The notes below the pieces were generated by a model that worked only from the letters and a program-made list of their open reading frames with translations, was not told the origin of the DNA and did not search any database. From the NCBI GenBank assembly GCA_026391835.1, contig JAPLDF010000025.1:1-64000 (forward strand): a stretch of 64,000 nt of DNA. The letters are read 5' to 3'. The first letter of the stretch is position 1. The number at the start of each line of letters is the position of its first letter. The translations under genes were made by a program, and so were the position numbers. Source of the DNA: Bacteroidota bacterium (GTDB taxonomy: Bacteria; Bacteroidota; Bacteroidia; Bacteroidales; FEN-979). This document shows positions 36,401-44,645 of this stretch, piece by piece.

Positions 36401-36997
36401 ATGATTACCGCACTGAAACAAATCTGCAACCACCCCGACAACTTCCTGAAAAAGGGTTCTGCAGATCCTGCACAATCGGGGAAATCATTGATGCTGGTTG
36501 GCCTGCTTACACAAATCCATGATGCCGGCGAAAAAACGCTGATCTTCACCCAGTACAAGGAGATGGGTGACATCCTGGTGAAAATGGTCGAAAAACAGTT
36601 TGGAATGGCCCCCCTGTTCCTGCATGGCGGTACCACGCGCCCCCGGCGCGATGCGCTCGTTGAGGAGTTTCAGAACCGTCGCAGCAAATGGATCTTCATT
36701 CTTTCGCTCAAAGCCGGGGGCACTGGGCTCAACCTCACGGCCGCCAGCCATGTAATCCATCACGACTTGTGGTGGAATCCTGCGGTTGAGGCTCAGGCCA
36801 CCGATCGTGCCTACCGCATCGGCCAGGCAAAAAACGTGATGGTCAACCGGTTGCTTACCCGCGGCACATTCGAAGAAAAGATCGACGACATGCTGAAAAG
36901 TAAAAAGAACCTTGCCAGCCTCACCGTGGCCTCCGGCGAAAAGTGGATTGGCGACTTGTCGAACAAGGAGTTGAAAGAGGTTTTCAGTTTGCCCTGA
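33413..36997 (+). CDS. SWIM zinc finger-SNF2 helicase fusion
   Basis: 1194 aa DNA-dependent ATPase of the SNF2 superfamily 2. The N-terminal part (1-200) carries a SWIM zinc finger CSCPDWAVPCKH near residue 144. A long middle region (200-720) is of the bacterial SNF2-associated type. The ATPase core shows IADDMGLGKTVQ (motif I, near 755), VIDEAQNIKNS (motif II, near 848), MSGTPVENRLSE (III), LIFTQYKEM (IV) and QATDRAYRIGQ (VI, near 1130). Similar proteins in other phyla often have SWIM and helicase on separate adjacent genes. Substrate unknown; repair, transcription or defence roles are all conceivable. It stands alone, with a small conserved gene overlapping its 3' end on the other strand. 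Confidence 0.93.
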   Translation: MYYNSWYRTRKKAKKKSQSGAPRAAYGQTWWGEQWLNALANIDFDNRLPRGRAYAGNGSVLETNIIGNNIRARVEGSSPRPYSITISVPLFTLEQKKKLVSGIKQDPFFLSKLLNRELPWELHRLAMDQGIRLLPSSWKDFIMDCSCPDWAVPCKHLAAVIYVISREIDANPFLVLQLHGLDLMDELKNEVAGLTSHQEELIPAVESMLVNKVPETDCKPDFSDAGLPDFSKIPVGGSTLLSLIPSKPLFYHKDFREALQTAYKNLGKAMQKRVPVNMIKELETVAARLSSFDDTWVLVNSDFSVDAVELVINGNDNQEVRISFSDLDALLECLDPVHLANSNDALQGIAIHRQFAMALAVNGAIIPQILTGKAGMMIRWIPAVNETGLRVLTEKVKAFANPGTVWIRSLGKKKVYFPLNPEENSIMLTSLFLNHYMGAYSGFDRLIEKNGNRIPDMFFRQTPAFFNEPGEKHIPNTIQLWLKRLHLGKKQWISMLRVEERKGWFYLDILITNRETPLEVPVPLEMFLNEQEFAPVRYDLLRDLTGLADIFPGIGFYIQKQGKQSIQFNSNEFVDVFMRILPMLRLLGIEMLMPRALEKLLSPRPSLRITAGAKGKTLSFVNLEQLLGFEYQVALGDMLVSVAEFRKLVGRLSGIVKIKDQYVLISNDHLEKMFAQIDKPVGLSAHELLKTALAEEFQGAKVELSPEIRKLIAGISSSSKISLPGNLIATLRPYQLSGYRWIVQNASIGFGSLIADDMGLGKTVQVIAAILKFKQDGKLEKSKVLVIVPTTLLTNWLKEIEKFAPTLHPMIYHGASRQLITDGIDLLITTYGMIRSDLAKFKAKEWYAVVIDEAQNIKNSSTDQTKAVRGLKTSIRIAMSGTPVENRLSEYRSIMDFVNPGYLGSEKAFETEFSTPIQVNHDQDKAALFRKITAPFILRRLKSDKTIISDLPDKIEINHYCSLGKEQAALYQNVVSSAIEDIEQLDGIQRRGMVLKMITALKQICNHPDNFLKKGSADPAQSGKSLMLVGLLTQIHDAGEKTLIFTQYKEMGDILVKMVEKQFGMAPLFLHGGTTRPRRDALVEEFQNRRSKWIFILSLKAGGTGLNLTAASHVIHHDLWWNPAVEAQATDRAYRIGQAKNVMVNRLLTRGTFEEKIDDMLKSKKNLASLTVASGEKWIGDLSNKELKEVFSLP

Positions 36998-37268
36998 GAC
37001 AATCCCTCAACGCCAGGTTATAAGCAGTCTGCCCCTTTTGTACCCTGGCCCGGTAGGATGCCAGTACCTCAGGATCTTTCAGCAGGTTGGTGGCATGCCG
37101 CGATGCATGCTGAAACGTCCAGCGCCAGGAAAGTTGTTTCTTTGTGGGCCTTGCAACGCTCTTTTTGACCGGCATGGTCATGATAAGTTTTTTCCCCCGG
37201 CTCTTCAGGACCACCTGGTACCCGAAAATACCGCTGTAACACTTTGCAAAAAAATTTGTTGTTGGCAT
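36984..37268 (-). CDS. Small conserved hypothetical protein
   Basis: 94 aa, basic (many Lys and Arg), no signal peptide or membrane segment. It resembles a family of short Bacteroidota proteins with the pattern GKKLIMTMPVKKS ... SWRWTFQHASRHATNLLKDP ... VQKGQTAYNLALRDCLRA. Function unknown; the basic character would suit nucleic-acid binding (inference). Its 3' end overlaps the helicase 3' end by 14 bases on the opposite strand, supporting a real convergent gene. Confidence 0.65.
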   Translation of the reverse strand: MPTTNFFAKCYSGIFGYQVVLKSRGKKLIMTMPVKKSVARPTKKQLSWRWTFQHASRHATNLLKDPEVLASYRARVQKGQTAYNLALRDCLRAN

Positions 37269-37710
37269 GATTGACAGGTTTAAGTGAATAGATAAAAGTT
37301 CTATTCTGCTTAATCGGAGTCAGGGGCAAAAGGTAATACGTGAAATGAATTTTTTTCAGTATTTTATGAAAAGAATACAACAAATCATGCAGACTTATAG
37401 CTGGATTCACCCATCTTTGTATATGCTGTTATATAAGCTTTGTATAAGCTTTATATAAGCTTTGTATAAGCTTTATATAAGCTTGGTATAACCTAAGGAT
37501 AAGACAGCCGCGAAAGATCAGGCATATCAGGATGGTGCCCCCTGGAGGGGAGGAAAAACCCTTTACCATCAGTGTTGGGAATTTACGATTCCCCTGTATC
37601 GCTTAATCGGAGAATTGATAAAAAGTGAGGGTTTTACGTTGATTTGTTGAGAACTTTTAATGGAGAAAATTACAGGCCCCTGTAAATACTTAATACTTAA
37701 TTTTTTTGAT
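37269..37710. other. Intergenic region with tandem array
   Basis: 442 bases without a credible gene. It contains the 11-bp tandem array (37432-37490) and two copies of GCTTAATCGGAG (about 37309-37320 and 37602-37613). It should hold the promoter of the small gene at 36984-37268 and the 3' end of the giant minus-strand gene. Confidence 0.6.
37432..37490. repeat. 11-bp tandem array TATAAGCTTTG/A
   Basis: Five contiguous 11-bp units: TATAAGCTTTG, TATAAGCTTTA, TATAAGCTTTG, TATAAGCTTTA, TATAAGCTTGG, followed by TATA. Odd and even units differ at the last base, so a 22-bp higher-order unit is visible. Each unit includes the palindrome AAGCTT. The period is close to one helical turn. Confidence 0.95.
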
Positions 37711-40700
37711 TCAATCCTTCAGGCACCTGACTGAATAGCCATAGGCCTTGCCATAGTTGTAACCACGATTGACCACTTCATAATCCTTGTCGATATACCT
37801 GTACCATGATACGGTAGCAGAATACTCGGTAACAGATCTGAATGAGGCGAGGTAACGGAGATCATAAAAAGTGCCTTCATAACGCTCGCCAGCTCCCAGT
37901 GCTGTGAATCCGCTTGAATTTGTGGCGCCATAATTCGGTGAGGTCCAGTGTGCATATCCCGCCTCTTTCATCTTTCCACCTGCTACCGCCTGTCCTCCGA
38001 GAAAGGTTACCAGGATGGTCCATTCATCATCTGTGGGCAAATGCCATCCCAAAGGACAAATCCCCTGGATATTTCCCGTTGGTACCGGGCTCCATGAAGT
38101 GGTATTTGATGCACCATTGAGGTATTGGACCATTTCCCCCCATTGATATAAACCGCCGTAAACAGTGCAGTTCGTCTCGGTATTGCTGTAGCAGTATTTC
38201 TCAAAGGTGGCGTTGTTGGTTTGATCAGCGGAGCCGGTAACAAGGGTCCCGAGATTGAGGTTTTGGGCCATCCAGCATTGGTTCCCGATTGAAACGGCCG
38301 TATAAGTCTTTCCGTCGCGTATGTCTGTAAAAGAGGATGGACAACAAACATTGGTTGCCTGGGTAAGGGGTGTAACAGGTGAAGCCATGCAATTGCTGTA
38401 GGCCCATACATACCTTGCATATAAAGTGCTGCAGGTAAGCCCGGTTTCGGTTTTTGAAGTGCCGGTTCCCATATCCTCGGCGGTGGAGTAATCATTGGTT
38501 GTGTTCCACTTATATCCGGAGGCACCGGGAGCGACATTCCAGTTCCAGGTGATCTGGACCTGGGTTGCAATGTGTGTGCCTGGTGAAGGTGCCACCGGAA
38601 GCGGAGTGACTGTAACCGGAAATGTTGCGGCAGTCAGCGCCGGACAACCGGACGGACTGAAATAATTTACAGTTACACTCTTTGTTCCGGTGGTGTTCCA
38701 TGTCACTGCTATGATATTGGAGGCCTCCCCCGAGGTGATCACGCCACCGGCTGAAACAGTCCAGGTATAGCCCGACATTCCCGCCTCTGTCTGGTAAACT
38801 ATTCCGCCCACCCCGACACATGCCGTTGCCTGTCCTGTAATGGTTGGAACCGGGCGGGGGTTCACCAGCACGTTGTAGGTTGCCGGTGGCGAAGCCGAAC
38901 ATCCCGGCGGCGTATAGGAAACACCGACGGTTTGTGTTCCTGCAGTATTCCAGGCCACTGTCACCGTGTTTGACATTGTGTTCCCGCCAGCAGTAATGGT
39001 GCCCCCCGAAGAGATGCTCCACATGTAATTCAGCATGCCCGCCTGTGTTGTATAAACAATCGAATTGTTAACACAGGTTGAACTTGTTCCGCTGATGACA
39101 GGCGTTTGCGGTGTATTCACCATCATGGTCACCTTGTTGGAGGCAACTGGGCCGGCTGCACAGGAGGCGCTCGAGGTAAGGATGCAACGAATGGAATCCC
39201 CGTTGGACGGGGTGTAAGTGTAATTTGCACTGTTTATTCCGACATAGGCACCGTTTACTTTCCACCGGTAAAAGGGCGTTGTTCCACCGTTGACAGGGGT
39301 TGCAGAGAAAGTTACGGATGTTCCTGTACAAACCGGGTTTGCCGATGCTCCCACCGAAACGCCAACGGTGGAATAGGAAGAACAGGTATCTTTCACACAT
39401 CTTACCGACAACCCATAGGTGGTTTCATTATAGTTTTGAATCAGGTATTCACTTTCATTGTAAAGAAAGAGGTTCCTGGCACTGATTGAGCCATCGGGGG
39501 TGGAAGACCAGAACGCGCCACGGGTTGTGAGAACGAGAAAAGAGCCGCTGCCATACCTGTCACCGCCCGGAAGCGCGGTAAATCCGCTGCTGTTGGTGGC
39601 TCCGGCATTCGGAGATGCCCAATGTGCGGTGCCTGCCTCTTTCATTTTTCCTCCAGCCACTGAAGATCCGCCCAGGTAGGTTACCAGCGTTGTCCATTCA
39701 GCATTCGACGGCAGGTGCCATCCCGGCAAACAAATTCCCTGGGTGCCAGCCACCGTAGTGTGTTTCATCATCTCATCCCATTGGTATAAACCGCCATAGA
39801 TATCACAATTGGATTCAAGGTCGTTGTAACAGTACTTCTCAATGATATCGTTATTGGTCTGGTTGCCAGCCCCGTTAATCCTCGTACCGAGATTGAGGTT
39901 TTGCTTCATCCAGCATTGGCTGCCTATTAACAGCGTACTGTAGGTTTTTCCGTCACGGGAATCTGTAATTGACGCAGGACAGGGCGGACATGGGATGGTC
40001 GACTGTGTAAGGATGGTCACAGCCGATGGCCCGCAGGCATTGTAAGCCCAGAGATACCTGGTGTAAGATGTATTGCAGGTAAGTCCTGTTTCTGTTTTCG
40101 TTGTGAAAGTTCCTATAGCAACAGCCGATCCGTAATTATTGGCAGTACTCCACTTGAACCCGGTTGAACCGGGCACTGCACTCCAGGTCCAGGTTATCTG
40201 GTTTACCGATGCAGCATGATTGCCTGCAACCGGGGCAGAAGGCGTTGCAAGTGTTGTCTGCGTCAACAGGGTCGGGGCGGAATTTCCGCATGCATTGTAA
40301 GCCCAAACAAACCGGTTGTAGGCTGTGTTGCAGGCAAGTCCTGTCTCTGTTTTGGTAGTTGTCGTGCCCATGTCGGAGGATGTTGCATAGTTGTTCGTTG
40401 TATTCCACCTGTATCCGGTAGCCCCCGGAACAGAACTCCAGTTCCAGGTGACCTGGTTCTGGGTTGCAAGGTTTGTCCCCGCTGATGGTGCGATGGGTAG
40501 CGGGTTGACAGTTACGGTGGCAGTACCGGCAGTTGACCCGGCACAACCTGCAGCATTTGTATAATTTACCGTTATGGTCTTTGTCCCGGGAGTGGTCCAT
40601 GTAACTGCAATCATGCTTGTTGCACCACCGGAAGTGATCGTGCCACCGGGAGAAACTGTCCAGGTATAACCTGTCATCCCTGGTTCAGTTTGATAGGAGG

Positions 40701-42813
40701 CACCTGCGGATCCTTCACAAACCGATGCCGGCCCGGTTATGGTTGGCACCGGAAGCGGGCTTACTGCAACCGGGTAGGCTGCAGGTATTGTTGAGGAGCA
40801 CCCTGATTGTGTATAGCCAACACCGACGGCCTGGTTTCCGGAAGTATTCCAGGTAACGGTCACAGTATTTGACGCGTCATCTCCCCCCGCCACAATCGTG
40901 CCCCCTGAAGAAACGCTCCAGGTATAATTGACCATGCCGGGCTGGGTGGTGTAAACCACCTGGCTCCCGGTACACACCGAGCCGGGCCCGGTGATGGATG
41001 GCACCGGGTAGGGATTTACAACCATTTCCAGCATATTGGATGTTGCGGGGTTTCCGGTTGAACATGGCAGGCCGGATGTCATTATGCAGGACACCGCATC
41101 GTTGTTTGCCGGAACATATGTATAAGTGCCATTGGTTCCCCCGATGATGTTACTGCCGTTGAGCTGCCATTGGTATGCAGGTGAAGAGCCCCCGTTGGAA
41201 GCAATGGCTGTAAAAATAACCGAAGTGCCCTCACAGACCGGGTTTCCGGATGACCCAATGACAACCCCGGCTGCCATCAGCGGATTTACGGTGACCGAAA
41301 CCGGTGCGGAGGTTGCCGGGTTTCCGGTTACACACGGTGAATTTGAAGTCATTGTGCAGGAAACAGCATCGTTGTTTGCCGGGATATAGGAAAAGGTTGC
41401 ATTGGTTGCACCAGTCACCCCCGCGCCATTTACATTCCACTGGTATGCCGGCAAGGTTCCTCCGTTTACCGGGGTTGCTGTAAAATTCACCGGGGTGTTA
41501 TCACACACTGACGAAGCTGATGAGGCCACGGAAACACCTGCAACCATTGAAGGATTTACGGTCATGGTAACCGGGGCTGCGGTTGCGGGACTTCCTGTGG
41601 CGCACATATAACTGGAAGTGAGGATTACCGACACAACATCATTGTTGGCAGGGGTATATGAGTAGCTGCTGCTGTTGGTTCCAACATTGATACCATTGAC
41701 ATTCCACAGGTACCCGGGCTGGGTTCCGCCATTGACAGGTGAAGCGGTGAAAGTTACAGGAGCGCCGGCGCAGGAAGGATTTCCGGATGGTGTAATGGAA
41801 ACCCCGGCTGAACGAAACGGGTTTACGATCATTGTAACCGGCGTGGCGGTTACAGGATTTCCGGAGGTACAATAGTAACTTGAGGTGAGTACAACCGTTA
41901 CAACATCATTGTTTGCCGGAAAATAAGAGTAGGTACTGCTGTTTGTTCCTGTATTGATGCCGTTTACTTTCCATTGATATCCCGGTTGTGTTCCTCCGTT
42001 CGTGGGTGTGGCCGTGAAAAACACCGGGGTTCCTGTACATACGGGATTGGCAGTTGATGCAATTGACACGTGAACAGTGGGATATCCTGAACAGGTGGTT
42101 ATGAAGCTCACCTCGTTTCCATAGGAAGTTCCGACGCCGTTTGTTGCATAAGCCTTTAAATAATAAACTGTTCCCGGCGACAACCCTGTTAAACTGCTAA
42201 GAAATGTGCCGGTTCCGGAGCCATCTTCCGTTTTGTTGCCGGCCACTGTCGGGTTGGGTGATGTGCTGTAGCAGATTCCCCTGGCCGTTACAGGCGACCC
42301 GCCGTCGGACGAAACCGTCCCCCCGCTGTGAGCGGACCCGGGTGTTATCCCGTACACAGGGGATGTGGTGATGGTGGCAAATGCAGTACCCATCCAGGTA
42401 GGAACAAACGATGCCGAAAGCCGGAGAAATTGCCCGGGAAGCCCGACCGGAACACCTGTATACTGGGTGCCGTTCCAGTAAAGCATGTCGCCGAAATTCA
42501 CGCCCGGGGGAGGAGAAAGAGGCACCCACCGTGTTCCGCTCCAGTAATAGTTGCCGGGAACAACATTGTAGGGCGCAGTGCCTGCAACAGCTGTGTTGTA
42601 TACCTGCAAACCGGCTGCCGGCGAGGTAACCGGACCGGCAACATTGGTAGCTGTCAGCGCAACACGTGGTGGCAATATTCCCTTCACCAGCGATTTCACA
42701 TCAAGCATGGCGGAAGGATCAGGCTGGCTTCCGTCGGCGTTAATGCCAACCTGCCCATGAACAAATGATGTCAGAAAGATCACATATAACAAGAGGAGAA
42801 AGTATTTTTTCAT
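37711..42813 (-). CDS. Giant secreted Ig-like/FISUMP protein
   Basis: 1700 aa secreted protein. Signal peptide MKKYFLLLLYVIFLTSFVHG, then INADGSQPDPSAMLDVKS as in the 29045 protein, and a 'YYWSGTRWVPL' region. An fn3-like domain follows (about 145-240). Then come five Ig-like repeats (about 245-590; pattern VNGGTxPxYxWxVNG), two PKD/Ig-like units with PxxxITGPxxVC (590-750) and two GYRWNTTNNY-type units (755-930). A first FISUMP domain (about 940-1130; GKTYSTLLIGSQCWMKQNLN, GWHLPSNAEWTTL) follows. A shorter repeat of the same series (Ig, two ITG units, one YKWNTTNDY unit) then leads to a second FISUMP domain at the end (about 1475-1700, ending SVRCLKD). No type A T9SS tail. The architecture suggests a cell-surface or matrix protein; the block duplication is clear. 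Confidence 0.9.
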   Translation of the reverse strand: MKKYFLLLLYVIFLTSFVHGQVGINADGSQPDPSAMLDVKSLVKGILPPRVALTATNVAGPVTSPAAGLQVYNTAVAGTAPYNVVPGNYYWSGTRWVPLSPPPGVNFGDMLYWNGTQYTGVPVGLPGQFLRLSASFVPTWMGTAFATITTSPVYGITPGSAHSGGTVSSDGGSPVTARGICYSTSPNPTVAGNKTEDGSGTGTFLSSLTGLSPGTVYYLKAYATNGVGTSYGNEVSFITTCSGYPTVHVSIASTANPVCTGTPVFFTATPTNGGTQPGYQWKVNGINTGTNSSTYSYFPANNDVVTVVLTSSYYCTSGNPVTATPVTMIVNPFRSAGVSITPSGNPSCAGAPVTFTASPVNGGTQPGYLWNVNGINVGTNSSSYSYTPANNDVVSVILTSSYMCATGSPATAAPVTMTVNPSMVAGVSVASSASSVCDNTPVNFTATPVNGGTLPAYQWNVNGAGVTGATNATFSYIPANNDAVSCTMTSNSPCVTGNPATSAPVSVTVNPLMAAGVVIGSSGNPVCEGTSVIFTAIASNGGSSPAYQWQLNGSNIIGGTNGTYTYVPANNDAVSCIMTSGLPCSTGNPATSNMLEMVVNPYPVPSITGPGSVCTGSQVVYTTQPGMVNYTWSVSSGGTIVAGGDDASNTVTVTWNTSGNQAVGVGYTQSGCSSTIPAAYPVAVSPLPVPTITGPASVCEGSAGASYQTEPGMTGYTWTVSPGGTITSGGATSMIAVTWTTPGTKTITVNYTNAAGCAGSTAGTATVTVNPLPIAPSAGTNLATQNQVTWNWSSVPGATGYRWNTTNNYATSSDMGTTTTKTETGLACNTAYNRFVWAYNACGNSAPTLLTQTTLATPSAPVAGNHAASVNQITWTWSAVPGSTGFKWSTANNYGSAVAIGTFTTKTETGLTCNTSYTRYLWAYNACGPSAVTILTQSTIPCPPCPASITDSRDGKTYSTLLIGSQCWMKQNLNLGTRINGAGNQTNNDIIEKYCYNDLESNCDIYGGLYQWDEMMKHTTVAGTQGICLPGWHLPSNAEWTTLVTYLGGSSVAGGKMKEAGTAHWASPNAGATNSSGFTALPGGDRYGSGSFLVLTTRGAFWSSTPDGSISARNLFLYNESEYLIQNYNETTYGLSVRCVKDTCSSYSTVGVSVGASANPVCTGTSVTFSATPVNGGTTPFYRWKVNGAYVGINSANYTYTPSNGDSIRCILTSSASCAAGPVASNKVTMMVNTPQTPVISGTSSTCVNNSIVYTTQAGMLNYMWSISSGGTITAGGNTMSNTVTVAWNTAGTQTVGVSYTPPGCSASPPATYNVLVNPRPVPTITGQATACVGVGGIVYQTEAGMSGYTWTVSAGGVITSGEASNIIAVTWNTTGTKSVTVNYFSPSGCPALTAATFPVTVTPLPVAPSPGTHIATQVQITWNWNVAPGASGYKWNTTNDYSTAEDMGTGTSKTETGLTCSTLYARYVWAYSNCMASPVTPLTQATNVCCPSSFTDIRDGKTYTAVSIGNQCWMAQNLNLGTLVTGSADQTNNATFEKYCYSNTETNCTVYGGLYQWGEMVQYLNGASNTTSWSPVPTGNIQGICPLGWHLPTDDEWTILVTFLGGQAVAGGKMKEAGYAHWTSPNYGATNSSGFTALGAGERYEGTFYDLRYLASFRSVTEYSATVSWYRYIDKDYEVVNRGYNYGKAYGYSVRCLKD

Positions 42814-42987
42814 AATACCCTGGATTTACTGGAGCGGTTGTGAATGTTGAGAATTTTTAGGTAAATGTATTATATTTTTTAATATACCTGTGAATCAATT
42901 AACAAAAGCTGTTCTGTCAATACTGTGGACCAAAGAGTTAAAATTACTCCCACAGGAAACTCAAAATATGTGGAATGCTATTATATT

Positions 42988-43056
42988 TTGCAGCTGGCGT
43001 TTGCCAATCGTTTCAGGTTGAAACAATGCATTGGGCATTAGCCACATTGATTGTTT
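42988..43056. repeat. REP-like double hairpin repeat, copy 2 (diverged)
   Basis: Colinear with 33134-33203: TTTGCAGCTGGCGTTTGCCA here against ATTGCAGTTGGCTTTAGCCA there, then GCATTGGGCATTAGCCACAT against TCATTGGGCTTTAGCCCCAT, then TTGATTGTTTT in both. The stems carry mismatches, so this copy is decayed. Confidence 0.75.
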
Positions 43057-43079
43057 TCTTTTAATTGTGCCGGGGTATG

Positions 43080-43134
43080 TTTTTTTATGCAGGGTTGTTC
43101 AATTTGAATAACTTTATGACAAATTAAGCCGGCC
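43080..43134. repeat. 56-bp dispersed direct repeat, copy 1
   Basis: Runs from TTTTTTTATG to GCCGGCC and contains AATTTGAATAACTTTATG followed by ACAAATTA. It aligns to 49171-49226 with about 49 of 56 positions equal by eye. AATTTG and CAAATT form an inverted repeat around a 13-base spacer. It is 80 bases upstream of a small secreted-protein gene. Confidence 0.8.
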
Positions 43135-43213
43135 CCGGTTGGTTGCTATGCGCCATTCTGCAAGTTAATATAACGGCAGGGGCTGTAAAAACTTCGTATT
43201 AACAGTGTACATC

Positions 43214-43738
43214 ATGAAAAAGTTTTTTTTTGCATTCATACTTCTTTTTTTATTCCTGGGTTTGTATGGCCAAACCAGGATTAAGCTGCCCGGAGTTTAT
43301 TTGATTGTTTTTAACAACTATCCCCGGTCAAATGAGAATATTTCATTCTCACTGCCATATCCTTTTTCTGATCACAAAAACGTGGTACTGGACTCTGCCA
43401 ATACACACCAGTACCTGATGAAGGTACCTTTGATCAGCGACAGCCTGTTATCGGAATTTATTTACTATGTAATGAAACCAGTGTCACTGGATCAGGCTTA
43501 TAAAAATCCATCGCATGGCACCGAGATATGGTATGGGCTCGTTACCAGTAATTTACGCCTTGATTATTCGGTAATTGGCATTTATTCAAAAAATACAGTT
43601 GATTCCACGAATATTTACATTCTTACAACGTATGCGCTGCATTATCCTGAGAAGAAAAGAAAAGCAAATTTTTCCCAATATGTCGGAGAATCACTAAAGG
43701 TGATGCTCGGGAAATACTACAGACGAAAACATTTATAG
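43214..43738 (+). CDS. Small secreted protein of unknown function
   Basis: 174 aa from the ATG at 43214 (MKKFFFAFILLFLFLGLYGQ), a clear signal peptide; the track's GTG start three codons upstream is less likely. The mature part is beta-rich with no motif that I recognise (KLPGVYLIVFNNYPRSNENI, TEIWYGLVTSNLRLDY). It has no lipobox and no T9SS tail. It follows the first copy of the 56-bp repeat. The next gene, an antitoxin, starts 208 bases downstream. Confidence 0.6.
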   Translation: MKKFFFAFILLFLFLGLYGQTRIKLPGVYLIVFNNYPRSNENISFSLPYPFSDHKNVVLDSANTHQYLMKVPLISDSLLSEFIYYVMKPVSLDQAYKNPSHGTEIWYGLVTSNLRLDYSVIGIYSKNTVDSTNIYILTTYALHYPEKKRKANFSQYVGESLKVMLGKYYRRKHL

Positions 43739-43900
43739 CATTGCCCCAATTCTCTGATATTCCCTCCAAAGAAACAAATACAGGAACTAAACTTGTTATT
43801 TGAAGCAAACAATATTCCCACCCCCGCCGCGCCAAAGATCCCCAACATTGCATACCCGGTCTCGTTATGCGGCATGAAAATAAAAGAAACACTTGGAGTA

Positions 43901-43929
43901 TTCCATAATAGTATATACTGTTTGTGGAA
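43901..43929 (+). promoter_or_regulatory. Candidate operator of the MazEF-type pair
   Basis: A perfect 10-bp palindrome AGTATATACT (43910-43919) is nested almost concentrically in TTCCA (43901-43905) and TGGAA (43925-43929), 18 bases upstream of the antitoxin ATG. Such nested dyads are usual for autoregulated toxin-antitoxin promoters. Confidence 0.55.
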
Positions 43930-43946
43930 CAGAACAAAGGAGTCAT

Positions 43947-44177
43947 ATGAAAACACTTTCTTTAAAGTTGGATGATTCAGTTTTCACTGAAACCGAACAA
44001 GTCATCAGCCATATCAAAAAATCCCGTAACAGGTATATCAATGAAGCCCTCGACTTTTATAATAAAGTTCAGAAACGAAAACTCCTGGCTTCCAAATTGG
44101 AAAAGGAATCCAAACAGGTAAGGGATGAATCATTGACAGTTCTTCATGAATTTGAAATGATCGATAATGAAGGCTAA
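43947..44177 (+). CDS. Antitoxin of MazEF-type pair (RHH-like)
   Basis: 76 aa from MKTLSLKLDDSVF at 43947; the track's longer start has no support, while a true Shine-Dalgarno AAAGGAG (43936-43942) precedes this ATG, rare in this window. The N-terminal part (LSLKLDDSVFTETEQVISHI, SRNRYINEALDFYNK) is that of a ribbon-helix-helix DNA-binding antitoxin, and the C-terminal acidic tail would wrap the toxin. Its last 11 bases overlap the toxin start, which indicates translational coupling. It should bind the palindrome just upstream. Confidence 0.8.
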   Translation: MKTLSLKLDDSVFTETEQVISHIKKSRNRYINEALDFYNKVQKRKLLASKLEKESKQVRDESLTVLHEFEMIDNEG

Positions 44178-44511
44178 ACAATATGAAATCTGGATTGCTG
44201 ATCTTAATCCGGTAATAGGAACAGAACCAGGTAAAACCAGACCTGTTATTGTTGTCCAAACAGATCTCTTAAACAAGCACCATCCATCAACAATAATCTG
44301 CCCTCTAACTACCAATGTCCAAAAGGAAATTGAAAGATTAAGAGTCCATTTAAAAAAGGGTTGTTGCGGATTAAACGACGCATGTGATATAATGGTGGAT
44401 CAGACCCGTACAATTGATAATAAAAGACTGATCAAAAAACTCGGTCTTGCACCATCTGAAATCATATCAGTATTAAAGGAGAACTTGAAAATAATCCTCG
44501 ATTTAGATTAA
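44167..44511 (+). CDS. MazF/PemK-type toxin endoribonuclease
   Basis: 114 aa toxin of the MazF/PemK family that cleaves single-stranded RNA. Family motifs are present: IWIADLNPVIGTEPGKTRPV at the N-terminus (with the catalytic-loop Arg), ICPLTTNV in the middle and DQTRTIDNKRL near residue 80. The length is normal. It overlaps the antitoxin gene by 11 bases. Confidence 0.9.
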   Translation: MKAKQYEIWIADLNPVIGTEPGKTRPVIVVQTDLLNKHHPSTIICPLTTNVQKEIERLRVHLKKGCCGLNDACDIMVDQTRTIDNKRLIKKLGLAPSEIISVLKENLKIILDLD

Positions 44512-44645
44512 AGCAAAAAACCTACTGGTGGGTGTTTAAAGCGTAAAAACCTGAAATACCATAGGCAATAATCAAACACCACGTTTATTTGCCCAACCAC
44601 ACTATAGCACTCCTGATCATTTCGTAAAATCCAACCTGTTTATTA

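Larger units (their letters stand above)
42814..43213. other. Intergenic region between divergent secreted-protein genes
   Basis: 400 bases with no gene. It holds the second REP-like repeat copy (42988-43056) and the first 56-bp direct repeat copy (43080-43134). On the minus strand, 'tacattta' about 65 bases upstream of the giant gene is a one-mismatch -7 candidate. Confidence 0.5.

Noticed and set aside
37432-37490. Tandem array considered as a CRISPR array
   Set aside because: Units are 11 bp, contiguous and without spacers; no cas genes.
40136-40600. Minus-strand frames within the FISUMP giant (also 38007-38570 and 38510-39022)
   Set aside because: Alternative frames of the 1700-aa reading frame, without independent signals.
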